NCBI RefSeq assembly: GCF_015751895.1 | Contig: NZ_JADOTZ010000001.1 | Location: 1,054,001 to 1,118,000, forward strand | Length of the DNA: 64,000 nucleotides | Source: Zhihengliuella flava | GTDB lineage: Bacteria > Actinomycetota > Actinomycetes > Actinomycetales > Micrococcaceae | Direction of reading: 5' to 3' | In this document: in pieces, positions 17,754 to 26,442 of the stretch | Layout of the letters: every line of letters starts with the position of its first letter | Position numbering within the stretch: position 1 is the first letter of the stretch | Program-made: the position numbers and the translations under genes | Notes under the pieces: generated by a model | The model's input: only the letters and a program-made list of their open reading frames with translations | Databases searched by the model: none | What the model was told of the DNA's origin: nothing

Positions 17754-19253
17754 TTAGCGGCTCCGGTTCCGGGAACGACGGCGTCCGGCACCGCTGGCCC
17801 GGCCCGCACCGGCGCGGGGGCGCCCGCCCTCGCCTCCTCGAGCGGATCCGCGCCCCTCGGCTCGGGACTGGCTGGCGGCCGCATCTGCGGTGCGCTGGCC
17901 CGACTGGCGTACTTCGCGATCGGTAGACTGCACGGCGGAACCGCGACCGCGACCTCCGCGGCGGCTGCGGGATCGACTAGTGGACTGTTCGCCCGATGAT
18001 GGACCGCCAGCTTGAGCCCCACGGCCCTGCGAGGGCCGAGCCTTCTTCGGCTGGGAAGGCTGCTGACGCACGGGCGCCACGTACGGCACAGGGGCGGCCT
18101 GTGGGCCGCGGACCTCGGCAACGACGTCGGACGTGGGCGTGACCGGCTCAAACGGAACCTTGATTCCCGCCGCCTTGAGCAGCTGCGTGACATCGCGGCG
18201 CTGCTCCGTGGTGGCGACCGTGACGACCACCCCATCGGAACCGGCGCGTGCCGTACGCCCCGAACGGTGCAAGTACGCCTTGTGCTCCGCAGGCGGGTCA
18301 ATGTGGACCACGAGCTCGACACCGTCGACGTGAACGCCACGGGCGGCGACGTCGGTGGCCACGAGGACCTTAGCGGAGCCGTCGGAGAACGCGGCGAGAT
18401 TGCGGTCGCGAGCGTTCTGACTCAAGTTCCCGTGCAGGTCCACGGCGGGCACCCCGGCCTTAGAGAGCCACAGGGCCATCTTCTTCGCGTGATGCTTGGT
18501 CCGCATGAACATGATGCGCCGGCCGGTACCGGCGGCCAACTCGCGGACCAGTTCCTTCTTGTCCTCCGGATCCACGAGGAACACGCGGTGCTCCATGGTG
18601 TTGACGGCGGCCTGCGGCGCGTCCACCGAATGCGTGATGGGATCCGCGAGGTAGCGGGTCACCAACTTGTCCACGCCGTTGTCCAGCGTGGCGGAAAACA
18701 GCATGTGCTGGATGCCGGAAGGGACGCGGTCCAGGATGCGGCGCACCACCGGAAGGAAGCCCATGTCCGCCATGTGGTCGGCCTCGTCCAAGATGGAGAT
18801 CTCGACGCGGGAGAGGTCCACGATTTTCTGCCCCATCAGGTCATCAAGGCGCCCCGGGCAGGCGATCAGGATGTCGACGCCCGCGTTGAGCTCCTGCTCC
18901 TGACGCTTTTGCGAGACGCCGCCGAAGACCACGGAGGTGCGCAGGCCCGCGGCGTCGGCCAGTGGGATGACCGTCCGGGAAATTTGGGTGGCCAGCTCAC
19001 GGGTCGGCGCCATAATGAGCGCTCGGGGGAAACGCGCCTTGCGGGGGCGCGGGTCCGCGACCAGCCGGGCCACGAGCGGGAGGGAGAAGGCGAGGGTCTT
19101 GCCGGAGCCGGTCTGCCCGCGGCCGAGGACGTCTCGCCCGCTGAGCGTGGACGGCAGGGTGGCTTCCTGAATCGGAAACGCTTGAGTCATCCCCTGTGCG
19201 GAGAGGACACGGGTCAAGAACTCGGGCACACCGAGCGAGGAAAAAGTAGTCAT
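17754..19253 (-). CDS. DEAD-box RNA helicase
   Basis: 499 residues. Helicase motifs in order: Q-motif region AFPIQEATLP, motif I GQTGSGKT, Ia PTRELATQI, II DEAD (ILDEADHMADMGF), III SAT, V ATDVAARGVHVDG, VI HRSGRTARAG. After about residue 390 comes a basic Arg/Gly/Ser/Gln-rich tail, a form often involved in RNA binding. It probably unwinds RNA during ribosome assembly, cold adaptation or mRNA decay (RhlE/CsdA-like). A 249-bp untranslated spacer lies upstream before the divergent LysE gene; long leaders are usual for cold-shock helicases, but I see no specific element. Confidence 0.92.
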   Translation of the reverse strand: MTTFSSLGVPEFLTRVLSAQGMTQAFPIQEATLPSTLSGRDVLGRGQTGSGKTLAFSLPLVARLVADPRPRKARFPRALIMAPTRELATQISRTVIPLADAAGLRTSVVFGGVSQKRQEQELNAGVDILIACPGRLDDLMGQKIVDLSRVEISILDEADHMADMGFLPVVRRILDRVPSGIQHMLFSATLDNGVDKLVTRYLADPITHSVDAPQAAVNTMEHRVFLVDPEDKKELVRELAAGTGRRIMFMRTKHHAKKMALWLSKAGVPAVDLHGNLSQNARDRNLAAFSDGSAKVLVATDVAARGVHVDGVELVVHIDPPAEHKAYLHRSGRTARAGSDGVVVTVATTEQRRDVTQLLKAAGIKVPFEPVTPTSDVVAEVRGPQAAPVPYVAPVRQQPSQPKKARPSQGRGAQAGGPSSGEQSTSRSRSRRGGRGRGSAVQSTDREVRQSGQRTADAAASQSRAEGRGSARGGEGGRPRAGAGRASGAGRRRSRNRSR

Positions 19254-19502
19254 GCACGTGCTTTCGGTCAGCGAGGCGCGTGCCCCGCGGCGGATCGCCG
19301 AAGAACACTGAAGTCGCCGGTGCGCGCCGTGAGAGTGTCAGCGCGGAGCCAGGAAAGCAGAATTATCGACGCATGGCTGTTCGCGCGGGCCGATCGGCGG
19401 CCTCCGGCGCGGCCCCACCGCCATCGGGGTGAGGACCAGCCACAGAAGCACCAGTATACCAGTGAAAGCCGGATTCAAAACTCCGCGGCTTCTCTGCCTA
19501 CG

Positions 19503-20135
19503 ATGTGCCGCGTGACGTTTTCCGTGTGGTTGTCCCTGCTGGGCGCCTGTGTTCTCATCAGCTTTACGCCGGGCGCCGGTGCCATCAACACGATGAGCAA
19601 CGCGATCCACGCCGGGTTCCGGCGCGCGTTTTGGGGGATCCTAGGTCAGCAGGCCGCCCTCCTGCTGCACGTGATCGTCGTGGCCGCCGGCGTCGGGCTC
19701 TTGGTGGCCAACTCCCCCGTGTTGTTCAACATCATCAGGTACGCGGGCGCCGCGTACCTGATCTATCTCGGCGTGCGGCTGCTGATCGCCAAGCCGGACG
19801 CCGACACCGCGCCCGTGGATCAGCGCGCAGGCGAGCCAGCAGCCTCGATGTTTCGGCGCGGGCTCTGGGTCAATCTCCTCAATCCCAAGGCGATCATCTT
19901 CTTCCTCGCCTTCACCCCGCAGTTCATTCGGCCGGATGCGCCACTGCTGCCGCAGTACGCGCTCTACATCGGGACCGTGGTGGCCGTCGATGTGCTCGTC
20001 ATGTGGTTTTTCTTCGCCGCCGCCGCCAAGTCCGTTCGCCGCTTCACCCGCGGCGCGCGGGGCCAGCGCATCATGAACCTCACGTTCGGCACCCTGTTCA
20101 TCTTCGTGGCGGTCCTCCTCGCGGTGAGTCACTAG
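19503..20135 (+). CDS. LysE/RhtB family amino-acid exporter
   Basis: 210 residues and six membrane segments. Family marks are LISFTPGAGAINTMSNAIHAGFRRAFWGILGQQAALL near the N-terminus, YLIYLGVRLLI, and GLWVNLLNPKAIIFFLAFTPQFI. These proteins export amino acids or related compounds. ATG 19503 is chosen; GTG 19512 is a possible alternative. A very long upstream open frame reaching back to 18012 is antisense to the helicase gene and not part of the protein. Confidence 0.92.
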   Translation: MCRVTFSVWLSLLGACVLISFTPGAGAINTMSNAIHAGFRRAFWGILGQQAALLLHVIVVAAGVGLLVANSPVLFNIIRYAGAAYLIYLGVRLLIAKPDADTAPVDQRAGEPAASMFRRGLWVNLLNPKAIIFFLAFTPQFIRPDAPLLPQYALYIGTVVAVDVLVMWFFFAAAAKSVRRFTRGARGQRIMNLTFGTLFIFVAVLLAVSH

Positions 20136-20231
20136 GGGGGCACGGCCTGGCGCGCACTGCGCCCTTCACGGACGCCTCGGCGGCGGATAGCCTGTGCGTG
20201 ACCACTGCCGTTCGTCGAACTGGGGACCACC

Positions 20232-21884
20232 GTGAGCATGCCGTTTCTGACCTCGTCGCCCGTGAAGACCGCCCTGCGTGGATTGGCCGCCGCGCACCCG
20301 GACGTGGTGGCGCTCCACCATGACCCGCTGTACCTCACGTCACGGCAGTACGCGAGCGGACGGAGAGTAGGGCTGGTGTCGGGCGGAGGGTCTGGACACG
20401 AACCGCTGCATGCCGGCTTCGTGGGCCTTGGCATGCTGGACGCAGCGGTTCCAGGTGCCGTGTTTGCTTCCCCGCACAACACTCAAATCTATGCGGCTTC
20501 CCGCGCCGTGGCTGGGCCCGGCGGCGTCGTTCACCTCGTGAAGAACTACACGGGTGACGTCATCAACTTCGCCATCGCCGCAGAACGCCTTGCGGCTGAC
20601 GGCATCGACGTGGCCCGTGTCCTCATTGACGACGACGTCGCCACCGGCAGCGAGGATACCGCCACGGGGCGGCGCGGAACAGGCGCCACTGTGGTCGTGG
20701 AAAAAATCCTCGGAGCCGCGGCGGATGAGGGCTTCAGCGCCAGTGAATTGGCGGAGCTCGGCGCCGACGTCGTCGCCTCCTCACGCAGCGTGGCGGTCGC
20801 CTCCCGCGCCCACACGGACCTCCACACCGGCGAGGACGCGTTCACTCTTGAACCGGGACAGCTCGAATACGGCGTCGGTATTCACGGCGAGCGCGCCGCT
20901 CGGTCCATCGCACGCCCGGACTTCGAGGAGCTCATCGGCACGATGGTGGATTCATTACTTGGGGACCTGCCGGGCACTGAAGACCTGCTGGTCTTCGTCA
21001 ATGGGCTCGGCGCCACGACTCAGCTAGAGCTGCTTAACGTGTACGCCGCCGTCGAGGAGCACCTGACGGCGGCCGGCCAGCGGGTCAGTGCGAGGCTGGT
21101 GGGGTCCTACGTGGCGGCACTGGATATGTCCGGGTTTTCCCTCACCCTCACACGTCTGCGGCCGGGGTGGATCGATTACTGGAACGCCCCATCGGCGACC
21201 CCAGCGTTTCCCACCACTTCCGCCGGCTTCCCGTCCGTGTTGGACACAACCCAACGCGTCACCGCCGCCGAAGCGGTCTCCAGTGCACGGCAGCCCCACG
21301 ATGCGTCCCGGGCCCCGGGCGGGCCAGGCGACGCCGTCGTGCGCCGGTTTGCCGCCTTGATCGAGGAACACTACGAGGAATTGACTCGGCTGGATCAGTT
21401 GGCTGGCGATGGCGACTTTGGCGACAACCTCCGCGGTGGTCTCCACGAAGCGCTGCAGCTCATGGAAGAGCATAAAACGGGACTCGCTGCCGCTGAATCG
21501 GCATTTCTCGACGGCGTGGGCGGGACCAGCGGCCCTCTTCTCGGGCTGTTGTTCGCCCGGATCAACGCTGCCGTGACCGACGACGGTGGCACGGCTGACG
21601 CGTGGGCACGCGGCACCGCCGAGGGATGCGATGCCATTCAGCGCGTGGGCGGCGCCGAGCCCGGCGACCGGACGATCGTTGACGTATTGGTCCCCACCGC
21701 ACAGGCCCCCTCGAACGGCTTCGAGGCTGGGGCGCACGCCGCCGCAGAAGCTGCTGCGGCCACCGCCTCGCTGCAGGCCAAGCGCGGCCGGGCCAGCTAT
21801 GTCTCGGGACGAGGAGAAGGCGCCCCGGATGCTGGTGCCGTCGGTGTCTCCCTGCTCTTCCGCGCGGCCGCCGAGGTGGGCTGA
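20232..21884 (+). CDS. dihydroxyacetone kinase, DhaK-DhaL fusion
   Basis: 550 residues. The N-terminal DhaK domain (about 1-330) has GLVSGGGSGHEPLH and the substrate-binding His218 in GVGIHGE, which forms a hemiaminal with dihydroxyacetone. The C-terminal DhaL domain (about 365-550) has the Mg-ATP aspartates (D388, D393, D395 in LDQLAGDGDFG) and GGTSGPLLG. A fused kinase uses ATP directly, without the PTS. GTG 20232 is preceded by GGGGA; ATG 20238 is possible. The next genes encode a phosphatase and the kinase-PabB fusion; no glycerol dehydrogenase is next to it. Glyceraldehyde or another triose could also be a substrate. Confidence 0.92.
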   Translation: MSMPFLTSSPVKTALRGLAAAHPDVVALHHDPLYLTSRQYASGRRVGLVSGGGSGHEPLHAGFVGLGMLDAAVPGAVFASPHNTQIYAASRAVAGPGGVVHLVKNYTGDVINFAIAAERLAADGIDVARVLIDDDVATGSEDTATGRRGTGATVVVEKILGAAADEGFSASELAELGADVVASSRSVAVASRAHTDLHTGEDAFTLEPGQLEYGVGIHGERAARSIARPDFEELIGTMVDSLLGDLPGTEDLLVFVNGLGATTQLELLNVYAAVEEHLTAAGQRVSARLVGSYVAALDMSGFSLTLTRLRPGWIDYWNAPSATPAFPTTSAGFPSVLDTTQRVTAAEAVSSARQPHDASRAPGGPGDAVVRRFAALIEEHYEELTRLDQLAGDGDFGDNLRGGLHEALQLMEEHKTGLAAAESAFLDGVGGTSGPLLGLLFARINAAVTDDGGTADAWARGTAEGCDAIQRVGGAEPGDRTIVDVLVPTAQAPSNGFEAGAHAAAEAAAATASLQAKRGRASYVSGRGEGAPDAGAVGVSLLFRAAAEVG

Positions 21885-21933
21885 GACCGGGCAGGCTACC
21901 GGCACCGGCCCGGCGTTTCCTAGACTGGTCCGT

Positions 21934-22440
21934 ATGTTCCGGATCAACGCCGTCTGCACGGGCAATATCTGCCGCTCCCCCATGGCCGAATACCTCCTCC
22001 GCGTAGCCCTAGAGGACGCGGGAATCGACGGCGTGGACGTGGAATCTAGCGCCGTGACGGCATGGGAAGTGGGCAACACGATCGACGACCGTGCCGGCGC
22101 CCGCTTGGACGCCGACGGCATCGATGCTGCCGGCCACGTGGCCCGCCAGTTCACCCCGGCGGACTACGACGCCGACCTGATTTTGGCTCTCGACACGGAT
22201 CATTACACCCACCTGCGCCGCGGCGCGCCGACGCCTGAAGCGGAGGCCAAGGTGCGGATGCTCCGCTCCTTCGACCCGCAGGTGGCTGACCGCGGACCTG
22301 CCGACCAGGGGATCTACGATCCGTGGTACGGCGACGCTGCCGACTTTGAGGCGACGTACGACCTCATCGCGGCCGCGCTGCCGGGCCTGGTTGAGTACGT
22401 TCGCGACGCCGTCGCCTCGGGGCCCGGGGCCCGCGCCTAA
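21934..22440 (+). CDS. low-molecular-weight protein tyrosine phosphatase
   Basis: 168 residues. The active-site loop C8-TGNICR-S (C-x5-R-S) is at the N-terminus, and the general-acid Asp lies in YDPWYGD near the C-terminus, both exactly as in the LMW-PTP/arsenate reductase fold. The DPWYG form points to a tyrosine phosphatase (PtpA/Wzb type). The start is ATG 21934. It ends 2 bp before the kinase-PabB gene, so the two are almost certainly co-transcribed. No tyrosine kinase or capsule cluster is seen nearby. Confidence 0.93.
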   Translation: MFRINAVCTGNICRSPMAEYLLRVALEDAGIDGVDVESSAVTAWEVGNTIDDRAGARLDADGIDAAGHVARQFTPADYDADLILALDTDHYTHLRRGAPTPEAEAKVRMLRSFDPQVADRGPADQGIYDPWYGDAADFEATYDLIAAALPGLVEYVRDAVASGPGARA

Positions 22441-22442
22441 CC

Positions 22443-24617
22443 GTGGACGCCACCAACCACGTCGCCTCCCGCCCCACCATCATTGCGGTGGACGGGCGGT
22501 CCGGTGCCGGTAAGTCGACCCTCGCGCTTGAACTCACCACACGCCTGCGCCGCCACCGCACCGTCACGCTGTTTCACCTCGAGGACCTCTACCCCGGTTG
22601 GGAGGGCCTCGCGGCCGGTATCAGCGAGTACGCCGCCCAGGTCCTGCCCCAACTCGCCGCTGGCCGTCCAGCAGTGTGGCGACCGTGGGACTGGGCTGGC
22701 GACGCACCAGGGGCGGCCACCCGCACGGAACCGGCCGAGGTCATCGTCGTCGAGGGCGTTGGCGTGGCGTCCGCCGCCGCACTGCCACACCTCGACGCGG
22801 TGGTGTGGGTCGAGGAAGACGACCGCGTGCGGCACCAGCGGGCCATCGCCCGCGACGGTGAAACCTACCGTCCGCACTGGGACACCTGGGCGGGACAGGA
22901 GGACGCGTGGCTCGCCGCGGAGCCGGTGCACCCGGCCGAAGCCGCCGACGTCGTGGTGCACCAGACGGGGGATGACCGCGCTGCCGCGGACGCGCTCACC
23001 GCGCTACTGCACGTCCCACGGCTTCGAGACGCCCTCGGGCGAGAGATCGCCGAGCAGAGCGCCCGGCGCCTGCACGTGGAGCTCTTCGAGCTGGGGCCGG
23101 GGCAGTTGCACGACGGCGGCTTGGAGCCGGATCTGCGCGCGCCGGCGGGTGCCGTGGCCGCGGCAGAGGTTTTCGGGCGGCTCTACCCGGGCGTGAGCGG
23201 GCACGTCGAGGCGGAGGACGACGCCGCCGAGCACTGTCTCCTTCTCGAGTCCACGAACCCGGAGGCCGAGGACGCCAGTGAGCGCAATCGCTTTAGCATC
23301 CTCACCGATGCCGGCGAGCCCGCTCGACGCAGGATGGCGTCCCATCGCCTCACGGAAGCCGGGGCCCGCACCGAGGTGGAGATCGGCTGTGCGCTCGCGC
23401 GTGTGCCCGGCCCGTTCTTCGGGTGGCTGGACCACGTGTGGGGCACCTACGAGGTGGAGCTGAGCGGCAGTGGAGCTGCCTCCCTTGGCTCGTCCGGTTG
23501 CGCGTTCCGCGGCGGCTGGGTCGGCTGGTTAGGGTACGAGCTGGGCCGAGAATCCTCCGGCGTCACCCGCACCGCGCGCACGCCGGATGCAGCCCTCTTT
23601 CGCGCGGAACGGGCCGTGATCATCGATCATGCCGAGCACCGAGCGTGGGTCCTCAGCGGAGTCGCCGGCGACGCCGGCCCAGACGCTGAATGGATCGCCA
23701 GGGCGCGTGAGGCCCTCACCGTGAGCGCCGGCGTCGTGCCCCTCACACCCACCCTCGATGCTCCTCCCGAGTTCACGTGCCGGGACACGCGGGACGACTA
23801 CTTAGAGAAGGTACGCGCCGCACAGACCTCCATCACCGACGGGGACAGTTACGAGGTGTGCCTGACCACCGCGCTGACTTCGCGACAACGCGAGTGGGAC
23901 CCATGGCTCGCCTACTTGCGGCTGCGGGCCCGGAACCCCGCGCCATTCGCGGTCTTCACACGCTGGGGCAGTACGGCCGTCGCCGGGACCAGCCCCGAGC
24001 GGTTCCTGCGGATCGGCGCCGACGGGTGGATGCGCGCCGAACCCATCAAGGGAACCCGCCGGCGTGCTGTGGACCCGACCGAGGACGCCGGCCTCAAACA
24101 GGACCTCGCCATGAGCGCTAAGGATCGCGCGGAGAACGTGATGATCGTGGATCTCATGCGCAACGACTTGGGCCGCAGCGCCGACCCGCGCACCCTGCAC
24201 GTGCCGCGACTCTGCCACATCGAGTCCTACGCCAGCGTGCATCAGATGGTCTCCACGGTGGACGCCCGGCTTCGGCCCGGGGCCTCCCGCGCCGAGGCCG
24301 TCGCCGCCGCGTTCCCGCCCGGGTCCATGACCGGCGCCCCGAAGATCTCAACCATGCACATTCTGGATCGGCTGGAAGACGAGTCCGCCCGCGGCATCTA
24401 TTCCGGCGCGATCGGCTATTTTGCGGACACCGGCGCCTGCGATACCTCGGTGGTCATCCGCTCCTTGGTCATGGAGTATGACGCCGAGGGCTGCACCCTC
24501 ACCCTCGGGGTCGGCGGCGCGGTGACCGCCGATTCCGTACCGGAGGATGAATGGGACGAAGTCCGCACCAAGGCGTACGGCGTGCTCAGCGCGCTGGGGG
24601 CCGATTTCCCGAGCTAG
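22443..24617 (+). CDS. pabB: fusion: P-loop kinase domain + aminodeoxychorismate synthase component I
   Basis: 724 residues. N-terminal domain (1 to about 190): a uridine-kinase-like P-loop NTPase with Walker A VDGRSGAGKST (17-26) and HLEDLYPGWEGL (45-56). C-terminal domain (about 210-724): chorismate-utilising enzyme with SPERFLRI, PIKGTRRR (about 534-541), ENVMIVDLMRNDLGR and PGSMTGAPK. Lys in PIKGT (Ala in TrpE) identifies PabB, which with a glutamine amidotransferase (PabA) makes 4-amino-4-deoxychorismate for folate; no PabA domain is present, so it must come from elsewhere. PabC is at 28374. No stop or frameshift separates the two domains. The kinase substrate is unknown. The start is GTG. 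Confidence 0.88.
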   Translation: MDATNHVASRPTIIAVDGRSGAGKSTLALELTTRLRRHRTVTLFHLEDLYPGWEGLAAGISEYAAQVLPQLAAGRPAVWRPWDWAGDAPGAATRTEPAEVIVVEGVGVASAAALPHLDAVVWVEEDDRVRHQRAIARDGETYRPHWDTWAGQEDAWLAAEPVHPAEAADVVVHQTGDDRAAADALTALLHVPRLRDALGREIAEQSARRLHVELFELGPGQLHDGGLEPDLRAPAGAVAAAEVFGRLYPGVSGHVEAEDDAAEHCLLLESTNPEAEDASERNRFSILTDAGEPARRRMASHRLTEAGARTEVEIGCALARVPGPFFGWLDHVWGTYEVELSGSGAASLGSSGCAFRGGWVGWLGYELGRESSGVTRTARTPDAALFRAERAVIIDHAEHRAWVLSGVAGDAGPDAEWIARAREALTVSAGVVPLTPTLDAPPEFTCRDTRDDYLEKVRAAQTSITDGDSYEVCLTTALTSRQREWDPWLAYLRLRARNPAPFAVFTRWGSTAVAGTSPERFLRIGADGWMRAEPIKGTRRRAVDPTEDAGLKQDLAMSAKDRAENVMIVDLMRNDLGRSADPRTLHVPRLCHIESYASVHQMVSTVDARLRPGASRAEAVAAAFPPGSMTGAPKISTMHILDRLEDESARGIYSGAIGYFADTGACDTSVVIRSLVMEYDAEGCTLTLGVGGAVTADSVPEDEWDEVRTKAYGVLSALGADFPS

Positions 24618-24673
24618 CACGCGGTCTTCTCCGCCGATCGGCTGGTGGTGCTATCGCCCGGGCGCGGGCCTGC

Positions 24674-24836
24674 GCCCGCCTGTCATTTCGCCCCGTTCTT
24701 CGCAGCACACTTTCCGGAATGTTGGGTCGGAAGTGACCTCGAGGCGGCAAGAACGGGGCGAAATGACAGAGTGAGACGAGCCGGAGGCGCAGTGACGCGA
24801 GGCTAGGGAGCGGTGACGGTCAGCGTGCCAGCGCCC
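24674..24836. repeat. direct repeat copy A (pectate lyase 3' end and downstream)
   Basis: Two blocks are shared with copy B (26542-26772): 24674-24719 matches 26542-26587 at 44 of 46 positions, and 24778-24836 matches 26714-26772 at 55 of 59. The second block includes the last codons and stop of the pectate lyase gene. The two copies bracket that gene in direct orientation. Confidence 0.85.
24681..24768. repeat. 88-bp element with perfect 20-bp inverted repeats
   Basis: TGTCATTTCGCCCCGTTCTT at 24681-24700 is exactly inverted at 24749-24768, enclosing 48 bp. It lies between the ends of two convergent genes (kinase-PabB and pectate lyase), so it could terminate both, but the arm length and the second, degenerate copy at 26549-26630 also fit a small mobile or dispersed repeat. 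Confidence 0.8.
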
Positions 24837-26245
24837 GTCGACGTCCGAGCATGACGTTTCACCTCGGACGGCGTCGTCAGCGGCTCGTACTCGTAGGGCG
24901 GGTCCCACTCGATGCCCGACGTGAATCCCTGGGCGGCCCATTCGGGCAGCGGTTCGCCCGAGGCCGCAGCTTCCTCGACTCGCGCGCCGAACTGCTCGGA
25001 GGCCAGGGCGTTCAGGTCCACCGGCCGCTGGTTAAACCAGGACCCCTCGTCGAGGAAGTGATTAGCGTTCCAGACGTGCACGGCTACGGTCTCGTCAGCG
25101 CCGGGTCCTCGATAGTCAAAGGAGTTCCTTTCCGAGTACACCTGAGACTTGTAGCCAAGCCCCATAAAGTAGTCGTGGCCGCCGACGGCACCGCTCGTCA
25201 CCGGTGACTGGGGATCTTTGACGTGGCCGAGGAAGTAGTTATTAAGCACGTGCACCTGGCCGAAGCGGACGCGTGGAGCACGTTGCTTGATGCCATCAAA
25301 GAAGTTTCCGATCAGGCTGATGCGGAGTCGCCCCTCGTCGGTGTCCGCGTTGTCGTCCCCCGAGCCCAAGAGCATGGTTTTGTCATGATTCTCGAAGCGG
25401 GAATTGCTGACGGTGATGTAGTCGGATCCGTCCTTCATGTCGAACAAGCCGTCGTGCCGATTCATCGGTTTCCCATTGGGCCCCATCGGAGCGTCTCGGT
25501 CCAGAAAGTCGCCATCCGTCAACGTCACGTGATCCAACCAGATGTTGGTAGAGGTCACGGAAGACACCGCGTCAAAGCGCGCATTCCACGACCCTTCCTC
25601 CCCGTCATAGGGGTCCCACGACGAGAAGTAATCGACCGGAGCCTCGAGCGTCAGATTGCGGATCACGACGTTGTGGGCCAGATGAAGCATGACGGTTGCC
25701 TGGTCGATTCCCGCGTCATCGCCAAGCCCCACCAAGGTGGTGTTGCTAGGAATCGACAGCTCACTCTGCCGCTTCATGGCATTACTGCCGCTCTGTCGGG
25801 TCCGCCGCTGGTCACCGCAGTACTCATGCAGTTGATCGCTCCAGCCCTCTGCTCCAAAGCAACTCAAGTACTTCTCCACGTCATAGCCGGGCGCGTACTC
25901 CTGCTCACCGAGCAGGCGCCCATCATCGGCCTCGTTGCCGTGGATCGTGCCGGAAATGTAGATCATCTTGGGCTCGTGCCGTTGACCCGCATTGTCGAGG
26001 GCAGCAAGTAGCTCGGCACGATTCGTGACCACATAGGTGGATTCCGGCGTGGCCACAGCTCCGCCAGTGGTGCCGCCGTTCTCGGACGCCCACCCGGGCG
26101 CTTGATCGGATGCGCTAAAAACGTGGCCGCGTTCTGCGGGGTTCGCCGGAGCAGCCGATGCTCCCACGGGGAGGCCCGCCGCGGTGACGGCCAGCGTCGC
26201 TGCTGCGCCGAGGAGTGCAGTGAACGTTCCCGAAGAGGACAACAC
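24803..26245 (-). CDS. secreted pectate lyase (PL1 family)
   Basis: 480 residues. A Sec signal peptide (about 1-31: FTALLGAAATLAVTAAGLPVGASA-AP) precedes a parallel beta-helix. PL1 signatures are present: NTTLVGLGDDAG, HNVVIRNLTLEAP, TNIWLDHVTLTDGDF, DGLFDMKDGSDYITVSNSRFENHDKTMLLG (Ca-binding Asp region and HDK), and RAPRVRFGQVHVLNNYF with the catalytic Arg. It cleaves polygalacturonate by beta-elimination outside the cell. I chose GTG 26245 because AAAGGAA lies 7 bp upstream and it gives a clean signal peptide; a frame from 26377 adds 44 residues with no such support. It is flanked by direct repeats. Confidence 0.88.
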   Translation of the reverse strand: MLSSSGTFTALLGAAATLAVTAAGLPVGASAAPANPAERGHVFSASDQAPGWASENGGTTGGAVATPESTYVVTNRAELLAALDNAGQRHEPKMIYISGTIHGNEADDGRLLGEQEYAPGYDVEKYLSCFGAEGWSDQLHEYCGDQRRTRQSGSNAMKRQSELSIPSNTTLVGLGDDAGIDQATVMLHLAHNVVIRNLTLEAPVDYFSSWDPYDGEEGSWNARFDAVSSVTSTNIWLDHVTLTDGDFLDRDAPMGPNGKPMNRHDGLFDMKDGSDYITVSNSRFENHDKTMLLGSGDDNADTDEGRLRISLIGNFFDGIKQRAPRVRFGQVHVLNNYFLGHVKDPQSPVTSGAVGGHDYFMGLGYKSQVYSERNSFDYRGPGADETVAVHVWNANHFLDEGSWFNQRPVDLNALASEQFGARVEEAAASGEPLPEWAAQGFTSGIEWDPPYEYEPLTTPSEVKRHARTSTGAGTLTVTAP

Positions 26246-26409
26246 GGTGGTTCCTTTCCCAGTCTTGGACGCGGCACCCCTACCGGAAACCGCAATCCCA
26301 GTCATTGTTATCCACATCACATGCGCACTCAAGGGTCCGCGCTGGGAGCCTACGCGGGCGAGCCTTATATCCATCATCTAGGCAACTGCAGGCACGCTGC
26401 GGCAAACCA

Positions 26410-26442
26410 TATAATCAGGACAGGATTGGAGGAGGACTTACT
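26410..26442 (+). promoter_or_regulatory. consensus -10 and ribosome-binding site of an apparently truncated gene
   Basis: A perfect TATAAT (26410-26415) is followed by GGAGGAGG (26427-26434) and a GTG at 26442, divergent from the pectate lyase gene. I see no good -35. Confidence 0.4.

Noticed and set aside
18012-19502. A very long open frame running in-frame into the LysE gene
   Set aside because: It is antisense to the DEAD-box helicase gene and has no recognisable protein domain before the LysE start; such frames are common opposite high-GC genes.
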